This document shows positions 1 to 11,388 of a stretch of 64,000 nt of DNA, in pieces. The stretch covers positions 203,753,971 to 203,817,970 of the forward strand of contig CM036617.1 of NCBI GenBank assembly GCA_020746105.1, read 5' to 3'. The notes under the pieces were generated by a model. The model was given only the letters and a program-made list of their open reading frames with translations. It searched no databases and was not told the origin of the DNA. Position 1 is the first letter of the stretch. Every line of letters begins with the position of its first letter. A program made the translations under genes and the position numbers. This DNA is from Trogon surrucura. Lineage: Eukaryota > Chordata > Aves > Trogoniformes > Trogonidae.

Positions 1-339
1 TTTCCTTCTGACACACTTGAGTCCTGGCTCTGGATTTCGTACACATATACACATATGTGAACACATTCACAGACATGATTCAGACATTCTTTGATATGGA
101 AACTAAATGGATGACTATTTTCAGCATAATTGTTGTTTAACTGTTAGCAGTCTGAAAAAAAATTATCAGATATTCTGTAGTTCAGTACTTCTGTCCAAAG
201 TGGATTGAGAACAGAATGATCATGCAGCATGATCAGTGGCACAAAGACTAGTTGGATGCCAGTAACAAGTGGTTGTTCAACATATTCTTTAATGACTGGA
301 TGATGGGAAAGCATTCCCCAGCAAGTTTGATAACGAGAT
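1..339. other. unassigned sequence
   Basis: I see no gene, RNA or clear repeat here. It is AT-rich, non-coding-looking DNA that leads into an old CR1 fragment. Confidence 0.5.
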
Positions 340-700
340 AAAACTGGAGAGAGTGGTTGATACACCAGAGAGTCATGCTGCCGTCCAGAGTGACCGTGAC
401 AGGATCGAAAACTGGGCTGACAGGAACCTCATGAAATTCAACAAGGGGAAGAGCTGCACCCAGGAAGGAATAACCAATGTATGCTGGGGGACACACAGAT
501 GGAAAGCAGCTCTGCAGAAAAGGACCTGGGGTGCCTGGTGGACAACATATCACTATGAATCAACAACATGCCCTTAGCAAAGTGGGCCGCCTGCCTGTTG
601 GGTTGCATCATGCAGAGCGTTACCAGCATCGAGGGTTGTGATCCACAAGTTGAAACGTATGAAAGATGTAGGCCAGCCATCCAACCATGCCTTGTTAGTT
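340..700 (+). repeat. old CR1 LINE fragment (3' part of ORF2)
   Basis: The plus strand has decayed CR1 reverse-transcriptase-tail sequence: a [15 protein letters not shown] stretch near 425-455, and a run resembling the CAKVAC/GCIMQ region of CR1 near 560-630. Frames shift several times, so it is a dead fragment with no octamer tail visible. Confidence 0.65.
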
Positions 701-1467
701 TGGCTGTACAGATACTATGGGAGACTGGGACAAAAATCTTGCTAAATTTAAGGTAAACTCCATCCACTTCTCCCCTTATCTATAGAGTGAGTCATCTCAC
801 CACGGAAGGAAATCAGGCTGGTCAGATATGCCTTATCTTTAGTCATGCTGGCTATTCTCCACTATCTGCTCACTCATGTGCATGGCCACAACTTCTAGGA
901 AAATTTTATTCTTAACATTCCTACAGACTGAAGATAGGCTGGTTATTATCTACTTTTCCTTAAGATTGATGTCTGCGGTTTTTTATTCATCAAGAACCTT
1001 TTTCAGTCATCATAAACTTTTGAAACTGATAAAAAGTAGATGCACAACTATATCAAACAACCCCCCTCAGCACCCTTGGATTCATCTTATTTGGTGCCAT
1101 GTACTTATGTATGCTCATCTTGCTTAAGTGATTCTTAACTTGATTTTCCTCTAATGTGGGCAATACTTCACTCCTACAGACTGTCACCAGCCACGGAAAA
1201 CTATCAGTCTGAGAGTATAATTTACCCATAAAAACACCACATCTTTTAGAAATTGTAAGGGAAAAAAAAAAAGGAAAAAAAAGAAAACAAATCAGTGCAC
1301 AGATTGTGTTTATTCTGCATGATTATACTCTGCTATGTGAGAGTCATCACAGCGGTTAAAGGTGTAAAATATCTACATCCAAAAATGAATTTGTGCCATA
1401 AGAAAATGAAAATAAATGCAAACAGTACAATTAGTGGGTTCTTTGTATATCAACCTTATTTTTGTGT
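701..1467. other. unassigned sequence
   Basis: No gene or repeat family is recognised. There is an A-rich run near 1261-1290. Confidence 0.45.
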
Positions 1468-2107
1468 TGTCCTGGTTTGAGAGCACCAGGATAAAAGTTT
1501 TCTGGAGCTGCCTGGACTGTGCAACAATCACAATGGAGAAGAAGGGTAGCTGTGCCTATGGGGAGGAGAGGATGAGTCAGGTGTCTCAAATGGACCGATC
1601 ATTATATTCAGTCCCATGGTGCTTGATATATAAGGGCCCTAAGGTGAGCTCTGGGTCTTTTGTGCCTGTTGTGTTAGGAGTATTGCTATTGGCTCTTCAT
1701 CTCTTCCTGTGCTGCTGCTGTTCCTGTTTTCACAGTGTGGAGAAACACTGTTCAACAGGAGAGGCTTCCTCACCCTGCCTCTTTGCCTGGGAGCAGCACA
1801 ATTCCTTTTCTGTTTTTTTTTTTTCTGGACTATCAGTGGGACTCTCGACTTGGGTGCTCCTATCTGCTTCCAAGTCTAGTCTGGAATTTTGTTTTTCTGC
1901 TTGGGACCTTGCTGTCATCCAGAAGGCATGGGTCCTGTATTAACATGCTGTCTTGTATCTTCGAGCATAGTTCATACTTGTACTGTATCTGCATATAGTT
2001 AGACATCTTCATTGTTATTGTGTTATTCTCTTTTTTTCATTAAACTGGTTCAAGTTTTTTTCAACCTCCCAGTCTCTCTCATGTTATCCTTCCCTAGGAG
2101 GATAACA
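1468..2107 (+). mobile_element. probable solo LTR of an avian ERV
   Basis: The segment opens with TGTCCTGG, a common start of avian ERV LTRs, and can end at ...GGATAACA (2100-2107), giving TG...CA termini. It has a TATATAAG promoter box near 1626-1633, a GC-richer U3/R region, and an ATTAAA polyadenylation signal at 2039-2044 followed by a T-rich stretch. No flanking internal retroviral sequence is present, so a solo LTR is the simplest reading. I could not find a matching target-site duplication, so the right edge is approximate. ORFs inside it are incidental. Confidence 0.55.
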
Positions 2108-3348
2108 GAGAGAATCTGTTCAAAGATGAGTTGCTGGCCCATCCCTGAACTTCAACAGACATGAATCTCTTTGATTATACTATGCAGAACAAAAGTAATT
2201 ACAGAGGTGATAGATCTCTTATCCTTCAGACTGTGTTCTACTTGGCAGAAATCACAGGGCACTTTTAAATATTTAGAGACAACTGCCTCACAGACAATGA
2301 TCATTTGCTGTAATATGAGGGAGAATATTCAAAGTAGTTACTTTTATTTTACCCTTTATTCTGCTATCATAACCACTATGTGTCAATTAAAAAACGTTCC
2401 AAGTAGAGTAGACAGTATGGAGACACATTCAGTTCTTCAATATGCAAATTTGACTCTATTGATAATGGTCAAAAACACCACTTGGATGAAAACTTCTCTT
2501 TTGACAGTTTACAGTCAAATAGAGCAAATATGTCAAAAGGCTGAGAATAAGATTGAGGAATTAACACTGGAACCTGAATCCATGTTGGTTTTGTCTTCTG
2601 CTGCCATCCCTTTGTATATTCTTGCTTTTTGCTTTTGTGAAAAAGCTTCCTAAGCATTTTCAAGGCTGACCCAGTTTAGAACATATGTAGGTAGTATATT
2701 TTCCAGGAATTGATGAGGTAGAGAGAGTAATAATCATGATTATTTCTATAAAATTATATTTTTTGAGCTGGAAGGGGCTAAAAATGTAATTCAGAAAATG
2801 CTGTTTTCTTGTAATTAAAAATCTTTTGCAGAAATGCATCATATTGATCTCAAAATCAGTCATCAGTGTCAGATCCCAAAATCAGCCTCTTGACTTATTT
2901 ATATCACTAGTGCAAAAACATTTCACTTCAATAACATCAAAATATCTTTGCCTCACATTTATTACTTCATATTCATTTTGTATCTGAACATATCTTCTAA
3001 CTTTTCAGAATCAAATCTTTCATGTTTCTAAACAGGTCTTTCTGTTGTAAGTTTCATTATATAAACAGGCTAAAGTTTGAGCTATTCATGTCAATTCAGA
3101 ACAAAAGAGGATACAAAACCAGAAGCCTGAGTTTTTCACTTGCTTTATTTACTATCAGTTCATGCATAACAAATATTCATTAAAAAAAATTGTATTTCAA
3201 ATTTTTCTCAACTGACAGCAGGGAGAGATGTAGCTTTACCTTCATTCTCACTTCATCCTCTGCTGTACTCAAATAGATTTGTAAATGCACCAAAAAGCCT
3301 TGTATCCAACCTTTAGGGCCAGTCTAGCTGTCTAAGGTTTAGTAATCA
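2108..3348. other. unassigned sequence
   Basis: A 160-codon plus-strand open frame (2171-2653) lies here, but it has no recognisable domain and no convincing splice or start context. I treat it as chance. Nothing else is seen. Confidence 0.4.
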
Positions 3349-3787
3349 AAGAATCATAGAATGGTTAAAGTTAGAAGGGACCTACCTTGAAGATGATCTA
3401 GTTCCAAACCCCTCACTCTCCCCCTAGATCAGGTTGTTCAAAGCCCCATCTAACCTGGCCTTGAACACTTCCAGAAATGGGGCATCCACAACCTCTTTAG
3501 ATGAAGAATTTCTTCCTTATATCTAATCTAAATCTACCTTCTTGCAGTTTCAAGCCATTGCCCCTTGTCCTGTCACTACAGGTCCTTGTAAAAAGCCTTT
3601 CTCCAGATTTCCTGTAGGCTCCTTTCATGTATTGGAACATCACTATTAGGTCACCCCAGAGCCTTCTCGTCTCCAAGCTGAATAACCCCAGCTCTCTCAG
3701 CCTGTCATCAGAGTAGAGGTTCTGCAGCCCTCTAATCATCTTTGTGGCCCTCCTCCGGACCTGCTCCAGCAGATCCATGTCATTTTT
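3349..3787 (-). repeat. older CR1 LINE, 3' half (split by a younger CR1)
   Basis: This is a minus-strand CR1 3' end. The octamer-like tail is at 3349-3365 (AATCATAGAATGG on the plus strand), and the DLLEQVRRRATKMI motif sits near 3720-3785. The coding text starts exactly where the right-hand fragment (ending at 6958 in ...FWSPQYK) leaves off. The two therefore form one element interrupted by the CR1 at 3788-6957. Confidence 0.8.
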
Positions 3788-3875
3788 CACAGAACGACAG
3801 AATCACAGAATGTTAGGGATTGGAAGGGACCTCGAAAGATCATCAAGTCCAATCCCCCTGCCAGAGCTGGAAAGC

Positions 3876-6695
3876 CTAGATAATGCTACATAGGAACGTG
3901 ATCAGGCAGGTCTTGAATGTCTCAAGAGAAGGAGACTCCACAACCTCTCTGGGCAGCCTGTTCCAGTGTTCCATCACTTTCACCGAGAAGAAGTTTCTTC
4001 TTGAGTTTAAGCAGAACCTCTTATGTTCCAGTTTCAGCCCATTACCCCTTGTCCTATCAGTGGTTGTCACCGAGAAGAGCCTGGCTCCATCCTCGTGACA
4101 CTCACCCTTGATATATTTGTGAACATTAATGAGGTCACCCCTCAGTCTCCTCATCTCCAAACTAAAGAGCCCCAGCTCCCTCAGTCTTTTCTCATAAGAA
4201 AGATGCTCCACTCCCTTCATCATCCTAGTTGCCCTGTGCTGGACTCTCTCCAGCACTTCCCTGTCTTTCTTGAACTGAGGGGCCCAGAATTGGACACAGT
4301 ATTCCAGATGGGGTCTCACCAGGGTAGAGTAGAGGGGAAGGAGAACCTCTCTCGACCTACTAACCACCCCCCTTCTAATACACCCCAGGATGCCATTGGT
4401 CTTCCTGGCCACAAGGGCACACTGCTGGCTCATGGTCATCCTGCTGTCCACCAAGACTCCCAGGTCCCTTTCCCCTACACTACTCTCTAATAAGTCATTC
4501 CCCAACTTATACTGGAACCTGGGGTTGTTCCTACCTAGATGCAAGACTCTACATTTACCCTTGTTATATTTCATTAAATTTTTCCCTGCCTAACTCTCCA
4601 GCCTGTCCAGGTCTCGCTGAATGGCAGCACAGCCTTCTGGCATGTCAGCCACTCCTCCCAGCTTGGTGTCATCAGCAAACTTGCTGATAGTACTCTCTAG
4701 TCCCTCATCCAAGTCATTGATGAATATATTGAATAATACTGGTCCCAGTACCGACCCTTGAGGCACTCCACTGGATACAGGTCTCCAACCAGACTCCGCC
4801 CCATTGACCACAACTCTTTGGCTTCTTCCCCTTAGCCAGTTCACAGTCCACCTCACTACCCGAGAGTCTAGACCACACTTCCTCAGTTTAGCAGCAAGGA
4901 TGCTGTGGGAGACTGTGTCAAATGCTTTACTGAAGTCAAGGTAGACCACATCCACCGCTCTGCCATCATCTATCCACCTTGTTATATCCTCATAAAAGGC
5001 TATGAGGTTAGTCAAGCACGACTTCCCCTTGGTGAAGCCATGTTGACTGTCTCTAATGACCCTCTTATCCTTGATATGCCTTGAGATGGCACCAAGGATA
5101 AGTCGTTCCATCACTTTCCCAGGGATGGAGGTGAGGCTGACCGGTCTATAGTTTCCCGGGTCCTCCTTCTTGCCCTTTTTGAAGACTGGAGTGACATTTG
5201 CTTCCCTCCAATCCTCAGATACCTCTCCCGTCTCCCAAGACTTGGCAAAGATGATGGAGAGTGGTCTAGCAATGACATCAGCCAGTTCCCTCAGCACCCG
5301 TGGATGCATCCCGTCTGGACCCATGGATTTATGGATGTCCAGATTGCTTAATTGGTCCCTAACCCAGTCCTCATCGACTAAAGCAAACTCCTCCACTGCC
5401 CTGACTTCCTCTGGGCCCTCAGGGGAACGGGGCTCCTCAGGACAGCCTCTGACAGAGTAGACAGAGGCAAAGAAGGCATTCAGTAACTCTGCTTTCTCTG
5501 TATCTTCTGTCACCAAGGCACCCACCTCATTCATCAGTGGGCCTACATTGCCTCTGGTGTTAGTTTTATCTGCCACGTATTTGAAAAAGCTCTTCCTGTT
5601 GTCCTTGACCCCTCTCGCCAGGTTCAATTCTAGGGAGGCCTTTGCTTTCCTAGTTGCCTCCCTACATCCTCGGACAACAACCTTATATTCTTCCCAAGTG
5701 GCCAGCCCTGCCTTCCAAGATCTGTAAATTCTCCTCTTGTACTTGAGCTTACCCAGCAGATCCCTGTTTAGCCACGCAGGTCTTCTGGCTCCCTTCCTTG
5801 ACTTCCTATGTGTCAGGATGCTCTGATCTTGAGCACGGTAGAAGCAGTCCCTGAACGCTAACCAACTATCTTGGGTCCCTTTATCTTCAAACAGCCTTGC
5901 CCATGGGATTGTCTCTAATAACTGTTTGAAAAATCCAAAGTTTGCCTTGGCAAAGTCCAGGGTTGCAATTCTGCTTGCTATTTTGTTTCTGCTACATGAG
6001 ATCCTGAACTCCACCATTTCATGGTCACTGCAGCCAAGGCAGCCCTCAACCTTTACTGCTTCAACCAGATCCTCCTTGTTAGTAAGGACGAGGTCCAGCA
6101 GTGCTCCTCTCCTAGTCGGCTCCTCCACCATTTGCATCAGAAAATTATCATAGACGCACTGGAGGAACCTCCTGGACTGTGACTGGCTGGCTGAGTTGTC
6201 CTTCCAGCAAATATCAGGGAAGTTAAAATCCCCCACGACAACCAGGGCCTGTGATTGTGAGACCGCTCTCAGCTGCCTGGAGAAGGCCTCATCAACTTCC
6301 TCACCCTGATCTGGTGGCCTGTAATAGACACACACAACAGTATCTCTCCTGCCAGCCTGCCCCTTAATTCTAACCCATACACTCTCAACTTGATCCTCAT
6401 CCATGCCTGGATGGTATTCAAGACATCGTAGTTGCTCTTTCACGTAAAGAGCGACTCCACCACCTCGCCTGGCTGGCCTGTCTTTCCTGAAAAGGACATA
6501 ACCACCCATGACCACATTCCAGTCATGTGAGCTGTCCCACCATGTCTCTGTAATTGCCACCAGATCATAATCTCCTGCCCGAACCCAGGTTTCTAGCTCC
6601 TCCTGCTTATTCCCCATGCTGCGTGCATTGGTGTATAAGCATTTCAGGGAGCAAGCTGAGCACACTGATCTCACCCTAGGGGGATGGACGGCCAC
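3876..6695 (-). pseudogene. CR1 ORF2: endonuclease plus reverse transcriptase, one TAG
   Basis: A single reading frame of about 940 codons runs from 6695 to 3876, interrupted only by TAG at 4590-4592. The N-terminal part is an APE-type endonuclease: YTNARSM at the start, an AITETWWD motif about residues 48-55, and SDHEMVEF near residue 210. The centre holds the non-LTR reverse transcriptase: [13 protein letters not shown], the [11 protein letters not shown] block, [10 protein letters not shown], and the FADDTKLGG catalytic box near residue 680. The segment after the stop is the usual CR1 C-terminal region, with [20 protein letters not shown] and a conserved tail. The frame stays open upstream of the first GTG at 6693-6695, so the true start is not fixed. 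The stop makes the copy non-autonomous in its present form. Confidence 0.88.
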
Positions 6696-6764
6696 CCGGT
6701 CCTCATAATTTCTAGAGCACTGCCCCGCTGCAATCCCAGCTATAACCCCATCCCCCTTCGTATC

Positions 6765-6949
6765 TTAAGAACGCTCTATGAGTCCCGCCAGCTCATGACC
6801 AAGGACCCTTTTTTCCCTTTGTGTAGTTTGAACCCCAGCTTGTTTCAGTAGATCAGGTACCCTGTAGATCTCCCCATGGTTAAAAAATCCAAAGCTAGAC
6901 CGCTGGCACCACCCTTTTAGCCAAGTATTAATCTGCTGCACTTTGTCAA
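6765..6949 (-). pseudogene. CR1 ORF1, C-terminal remnant
   Basis: About 60 codons stay open and end at TAA (6765-6767), just upstream of ORF2. The residues (QQINTWLKGWC, FGFFNHGEIY, RVLGHELAGLIER) match the end of the esterase-like ORF1 protein that I know from vertebrate CR1 elements. The N-terminal remainder is missing through 5' truncation. The assignment rests on family resemblance recalled by eye. Confidence 0.7.
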
Positions 6950-6957
6950 ACCTACCA

Positions 6958-7960
6958 CTATTTGTACTGTGGACTCCAGAACTGGATGCAGTACTCCAAG
7001 TGGGGTCTCACCAGAGCAGAGTAGAGGGGGAGAATCACCTCTGTTGCTCTGCTGGTCACACTCCTTTTGATGCAGCCCAGGACATGGTTCACTTTTTGGG
7101 CTGCAAGTGCACACTGCCAGCTCATGTTGAGCCTCTGCTCAACTAACACACCCAAGTCCTTCTCTTCAAGGCTGCTCCCAATCTGCTCTCTCCCCAGCCT
7201 GTATTTGTGTTTGGGATTGCCTCGACCAAGGTGCAGGACCTCACACTTGGCCTTGTAGAACTTCATGAGGTTGGATGGGCCCACTTCTCAAGCCTGTTGA
7301 GGTCCCTCTGGATGGCATCCTTTTCTTCCAGCATGTTAACCACTTCACAGATCTTGATGTTGTCAGCAAACTTGCTGAGGGTGCACTCTATCCTACTGTC
7401 CATGTTGCCAACAAAAGTGTTAAACAACACTGGTCCCAGTACTGATCCTTGCGGGACACCACTCTTCACTGGTCTCCACTTGGACACTGAGCAACTGACC
7501 ACGAGTCTTTGAGTTGAACCATCCAGCCAATTCCTTATCCATCAAATGGTCCATCCATCAAACCCATGCCCTTCCAGTTTAGAGACCAAGATGTTATGTG
7601 GGACAGTGTCAAATGCTTTGCACAAATCTAAGTAAATGACATCCGTTGCACTTCCCTTATCCACTGATGCTGTAACACCATCGTAGAAGGCCACCAAATT
7701 TGTCAGACAGGATTTGCCTTTGGTGAAGCCCATGTGCCCTAGCAGCTTTTCCAGTAGGTTCTGCTCCATTACCTTGACAGGCACAGAAGCAAGACCGATG
7801 GGCCTATAGTTTCCCAAATCTTCCTTTTTCCCCTTTTGACAATGGGGGTTACGTTTCCTCTTTTACACTCAGTGGGAACCTCTCCAGACTGCCATGATTT
7901 CTTGAGTATGACAGAAAGTGACTTAGTGAATATGATGGGAAGTGGCTTAATGTACCTATA
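6958..7960 (-). repeat. older CR1 LINE, 5' half (split by a younger CR1)
   Basis: Minus-strand CR1 reverse transcriptase remnants lie in three broken frames. They are [14 protein letters not shown] and [11 protein letters not shown] (7542-7817), [14 protein letters not shown] with an altered FADN box (7263-7502), and the C-terminal part ending ...[14 protein letters not shown] at 6958. Its continuation is at 3349-3787. More frameshifts than the younger copy show its greater age. Confidence 0.85.
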
Positions 7961-9775
7961 TCTGTGGGGTTTCTAAAGAACTGTCACTTTCCCAGTGAAC
8001 TACGCTTAAAATATAATTTGCCAGAGAGGGTCTAACACCATTCCTATGGCCATTATAGGCAGGGGTTTTGATATCATTCCAGGAAACCTTGCCACTGACA
8101 GATTGCTGATAGTTCTGGGAATAAAGTTCAGCTCCAGTACACCTGGCTTCCCAATACCTTAATGAAATTCCTGGAAGTGCCTTCTTAGCTAGAAATACTT
8201 AACAGAATGACAGAAAAAAAGGCGGAAATGCAAGTAACATAGCTGAATTAGACATGTTTCTGCAAGTGCTTCAAAGTTCAGGGTTATAATACTGAGAATG
8301 TCACTAATCTATCTCCACATCAGTAGCTTGTCTTCTAAATACACAACAAAGTCATTGCAGATTCATCCGTTGGTCACAGAATTATTCAAGCCAATAACTT
8401 AGGTTTTCTAAATGTATTATATCAACATTGTCTGAACATCTGCACACCTCAGAGGCTTACATGATGTATCCTCACCACACTCTTATAAGTTAATAAAATT
8501 TCGCTTCACCATTTTGCTGTCAGAACACTGAAACAAAATAAGGCACTAGGCATTGGTCCACCAGTAAAGCTTTTATGTACAACGGTATTCACAGTTCACA
8601 GCACATATATCTCTTGCATACTGGAAGCTGCTGAAATTCATATCAGCTTGAAAGCTGAAGATATTCATCATATGGCTCTAGTATCTTAGGTGTGCATCCA
8701 AATATTGAAGCATTGCATAAAATATCAACTCTGACCTCTTACAATTTGTGATGCCAACTCAATTAGGCCTGACTTAAATATGGATACTAGTTCATCACTT
8801 ACTTGAAAGAAAGAGGAATGCCTATGTCTTGGCCCCACCAAAATTTAAAGGTTATAGCTGTTCAACAAGTCCGGATACAGATGAGTGCAGGCATAGTCTG
8901 GAAAATGTCATCAGGCACCGAAGCGATTTTATTCATTGGCTGATATCTAAATTGGATTTAGATGCTAAATACGGAAATTCTCATCTGAGCCGTATCAAGC
9001 TTAGGTATCTGGTCACAGGCAACCTGTTATGCGTACTGCAAAGGAAACATTTAAACCAGTATCTCTCAGATCTGAAGAAAGTGTCTTCATGCCTGTAGAT
9101 CAGATATCCTAACAGGGTTTACATGCTGCATAATTCTACCATGGCAAAACGCCTGCTGCCACCTGAAATATAATTTCAGACAATTCTGAAAAAAAAATCT
9201 GATATCTGCATAGTCATAGTGACATGCTCACAGATGGGGAAAAAGGATGCTGTGTGTAATTTGTTTCTGCAGTAAGATACAGTGCAAAGATGACTCTTAA
9301 GGGAACTGTCACACAGAAGACAAACATCTTGCAGCCTAACCTCAAAAAGTCATAAGTGGGTCCCATCCACAGGGTTAAATTCAGAAGAGATGTCAAAGAG
9401 ATGGTAAAGAAAAGTCTGGTAGGAAATTTTTGTCTCAGAAAATATACCTCTCAGTGGAAGAGATACCCAGGAAAAGATTTATGTTTTTATCTTCCTGTTC
9501 AGGGAGCAGGGAAGCTGATAAGGCAGGCAAAGTAACACACAAGGCAAACAGAAAGAACTGTGCCAGGTAGCCCAGTGCTTATGGCTTGTGATTTTTTAAT
9601 CCATTTTGCAAAAATATATTGTTCCTGTTTTTCTATCCTGTTCATCTAACAGTATGGTGAGTACTATCTGGCATTTGCATAGCACAGTAATTTCAAAATC
9701 TCTGTACTTTACTATTTTTATCAAATGTAACCGCTTTAATGTATTTGTCTTAAGTTTGGTGTATACAACTACATA
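7961..9775. other. unassigned sequence
   Basis: No recognised gene or repeat. An 89-codon plus-strand frame (8829-9098) has no identifiable domain and is left out. Confidence 0.45.
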
Positions 9776-10135
9776 GAGGCATCCTTCTCACCCTCTACAA
9801 CTCCCTGAAGGGAGGGTGTAGCAGGTGGGGGTCGGGCTCTTCTCCCGGGCAACCAGTGACAGGACGAGAGGGCACGGCCTGAAACTGCGTCAGGGGAGGT
9901 TTAGGTTGGATCTCAGGCAGCCCTTCCTCACGGAGAGGGTGCTCAGGCACTGGGATGCACTGCCCAGGGAAGGGGGGGAGTCACCGTCCCTGGAGGGGTT
10001 TAAGCAGAGGCTGGATGTGGCACTTAGTGCCGTGGTCTGGCCGATGTGGTGGTGTTGGGACATAGGCTGGACTTGATGATTTCAGAGGTCTTTTCCAGCC
10101 TCACAATTCTTTAATTCTGTGATTCTGTAATCCAT
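9776..10135 (+). repeat. CR1 LINE 3' end
   Basis: Plus-strand CR1 tail. The coding remnant (DRTRGHGLKLRQGRFRLDLRQ, near 9855-9915) is followed by the conserved 3' UTR and the octamer end AATTCTTTAATTCTGTGATTC near 10108-10130. It is 5'-truncated to about 360 bp and is GC-richer than its surroundings. Confidence 0.9.
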
Positions 10136-11194
10136 AGAAGCAAATCATTCTGGGAAGACTGGGAGTCAGGGACGTGTGCAAACAGAACTGTGCAAATGGT
10201 TTGCCAAATGAAAAGACCCAAGTGATTCAGTCACAGAAAGATGGGGAGTGAAAGACAGATTCTGATCCCCAGACACAGCTCTGGTCAACGGAAAGTGCTA
10301 AATGTATTATTTCTTCTGGAAAGGCCATTTTTCAAAAATCACAGTAGGTTTTTTATCGGTTCTTTAAAAAGAAACAGGTAGCTCCTCCTACAAAGTGCCA
10401 CAAACTCTACTATCTTAATCATACTGCATTTGTTCATAATTAGAAGCTTCCTCTTGCAGTTATAGTAATTGCATGAGGATTTTGTTTTTTCCCTATTAGT
10501 ATTATAAAAAAGGCCAAGAAATCTGCTGGGAATTCAGGGAACAAATGAAACAGGTGAATAATTTCTTGATGAAATTTCTCTCGATATTATTCTCCACTGT
10601 TTCCACAATTTTAGCTCTAGCTGGAGCTTTCTTGAATTCTGTCTATAGATTTATTAAGCCTGGAATTCAGCAGAAAGTCTGATGAAACTGGTTTACCTTT
10701 TAAGAAGTATAGGCAATGTTTTTATACCTAATCTGGTATATAGCCATAGGAACCCTTAATAGGTGTGCTAAATTCTTTAAAAAAAATGATGGTGTAAGAG
10801 GTAAAGAAATATTCATGAATAGGTAATTAATTTTAGGGACCATAGTCATTTTAATTATATTTACTTTGCTAATCAGAGACATTGAGAGTTAGATTCATTT
10901 ATTGAGAGCTTGACAGGTTTTATCTAAGAGCATTTTATAATTAAGATCATATATTAAATCCTTGCTTGAGGTAATAAATATTCCTAGGCTGTTTAATATG
11001 TAAAGCAAAGTCTGTTAGTTGAAAATAAGGCATAGTATATTCTGGAGGACTAATTTTGTACAGACCAAGCCCCACCTCCTCTCCCAGTTAAATTTAATAT
11101 TTAAAAGAGAAAAAAAAAATTTTTTTTTTAACATTGTGAGTTGAAGGAACATAAAACTAGAGAAAAATTCTTCCAATGTGTTTTTGTAAGCCCA
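10136..11194. other. unassigned sequence
   Basis: AT-rich DNA with no gene or repeat recognised. Confidence 0.45.
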
Positions 11195-11388
11195 TTAGGA
11201 AGAAGTTCTTCACCATGAGGGTGGTGAGACACCGGAAGGCGTTGCCCAGAGAGTTGATGGAAGCCCCATCCCTGGAAGTTTTTAAGGTCAGGCTGGATGG
11301 GGCTCTGAGCAGCCTGATCTACTGGGAGATGTTCCTGCTGGGTCCCTTCCAACCCTGGCAATTCTATAATTCTATGATTCTGTTATCA
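11195..11388 (+). repeat. CR1 LINE 3' end (short)
   Basis: Plus-strand CR1 terminal fragment. It has a GRKKFFTMRVVRHRKALP-like coding remnant, then GGGTCCCTTCCAACCCTGGCAATTCTATAATTCTATGATTCTG, the typical CR1 end. Confidence 0.9.

Larger units (their letters stand above)
3788..6957 (-). mobile_element. nearly full CR1 LINE (end of ORF1, all of ORF2)
   Basis: This is a 3.2-kb minus-strand CR1 retrotransposon. Its 3' end is the short tail at 3788-3813 (CACAGAACGACAGAATCACAGAATG on plus). The 5' end is truncated inside ORF1 at about 6957. It lies between the two halves of an older CR1, so it is the later insertion. ORF2 is almost intact, which implies a fairly young copy. CR1 mobilises by target-primed reverse transcription; no long target duplication is evident, as is usual for CR1. 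Confidence 0.9.

Noticed and set aside
1295..2220. Similar words GATTATACTCTGC and GATTATACTATGC on both sides of the solo LTR, read as a long duplication
   Set aside because: Similarity fades after about 15 bases and is not at the LTR edges, so it is not a target-site duplication.
2171..2653. 160-codon plus-strand frame
   Set aside because: No domain, no start context, no splice partners; residue composition is that of AT-rich random sequence.
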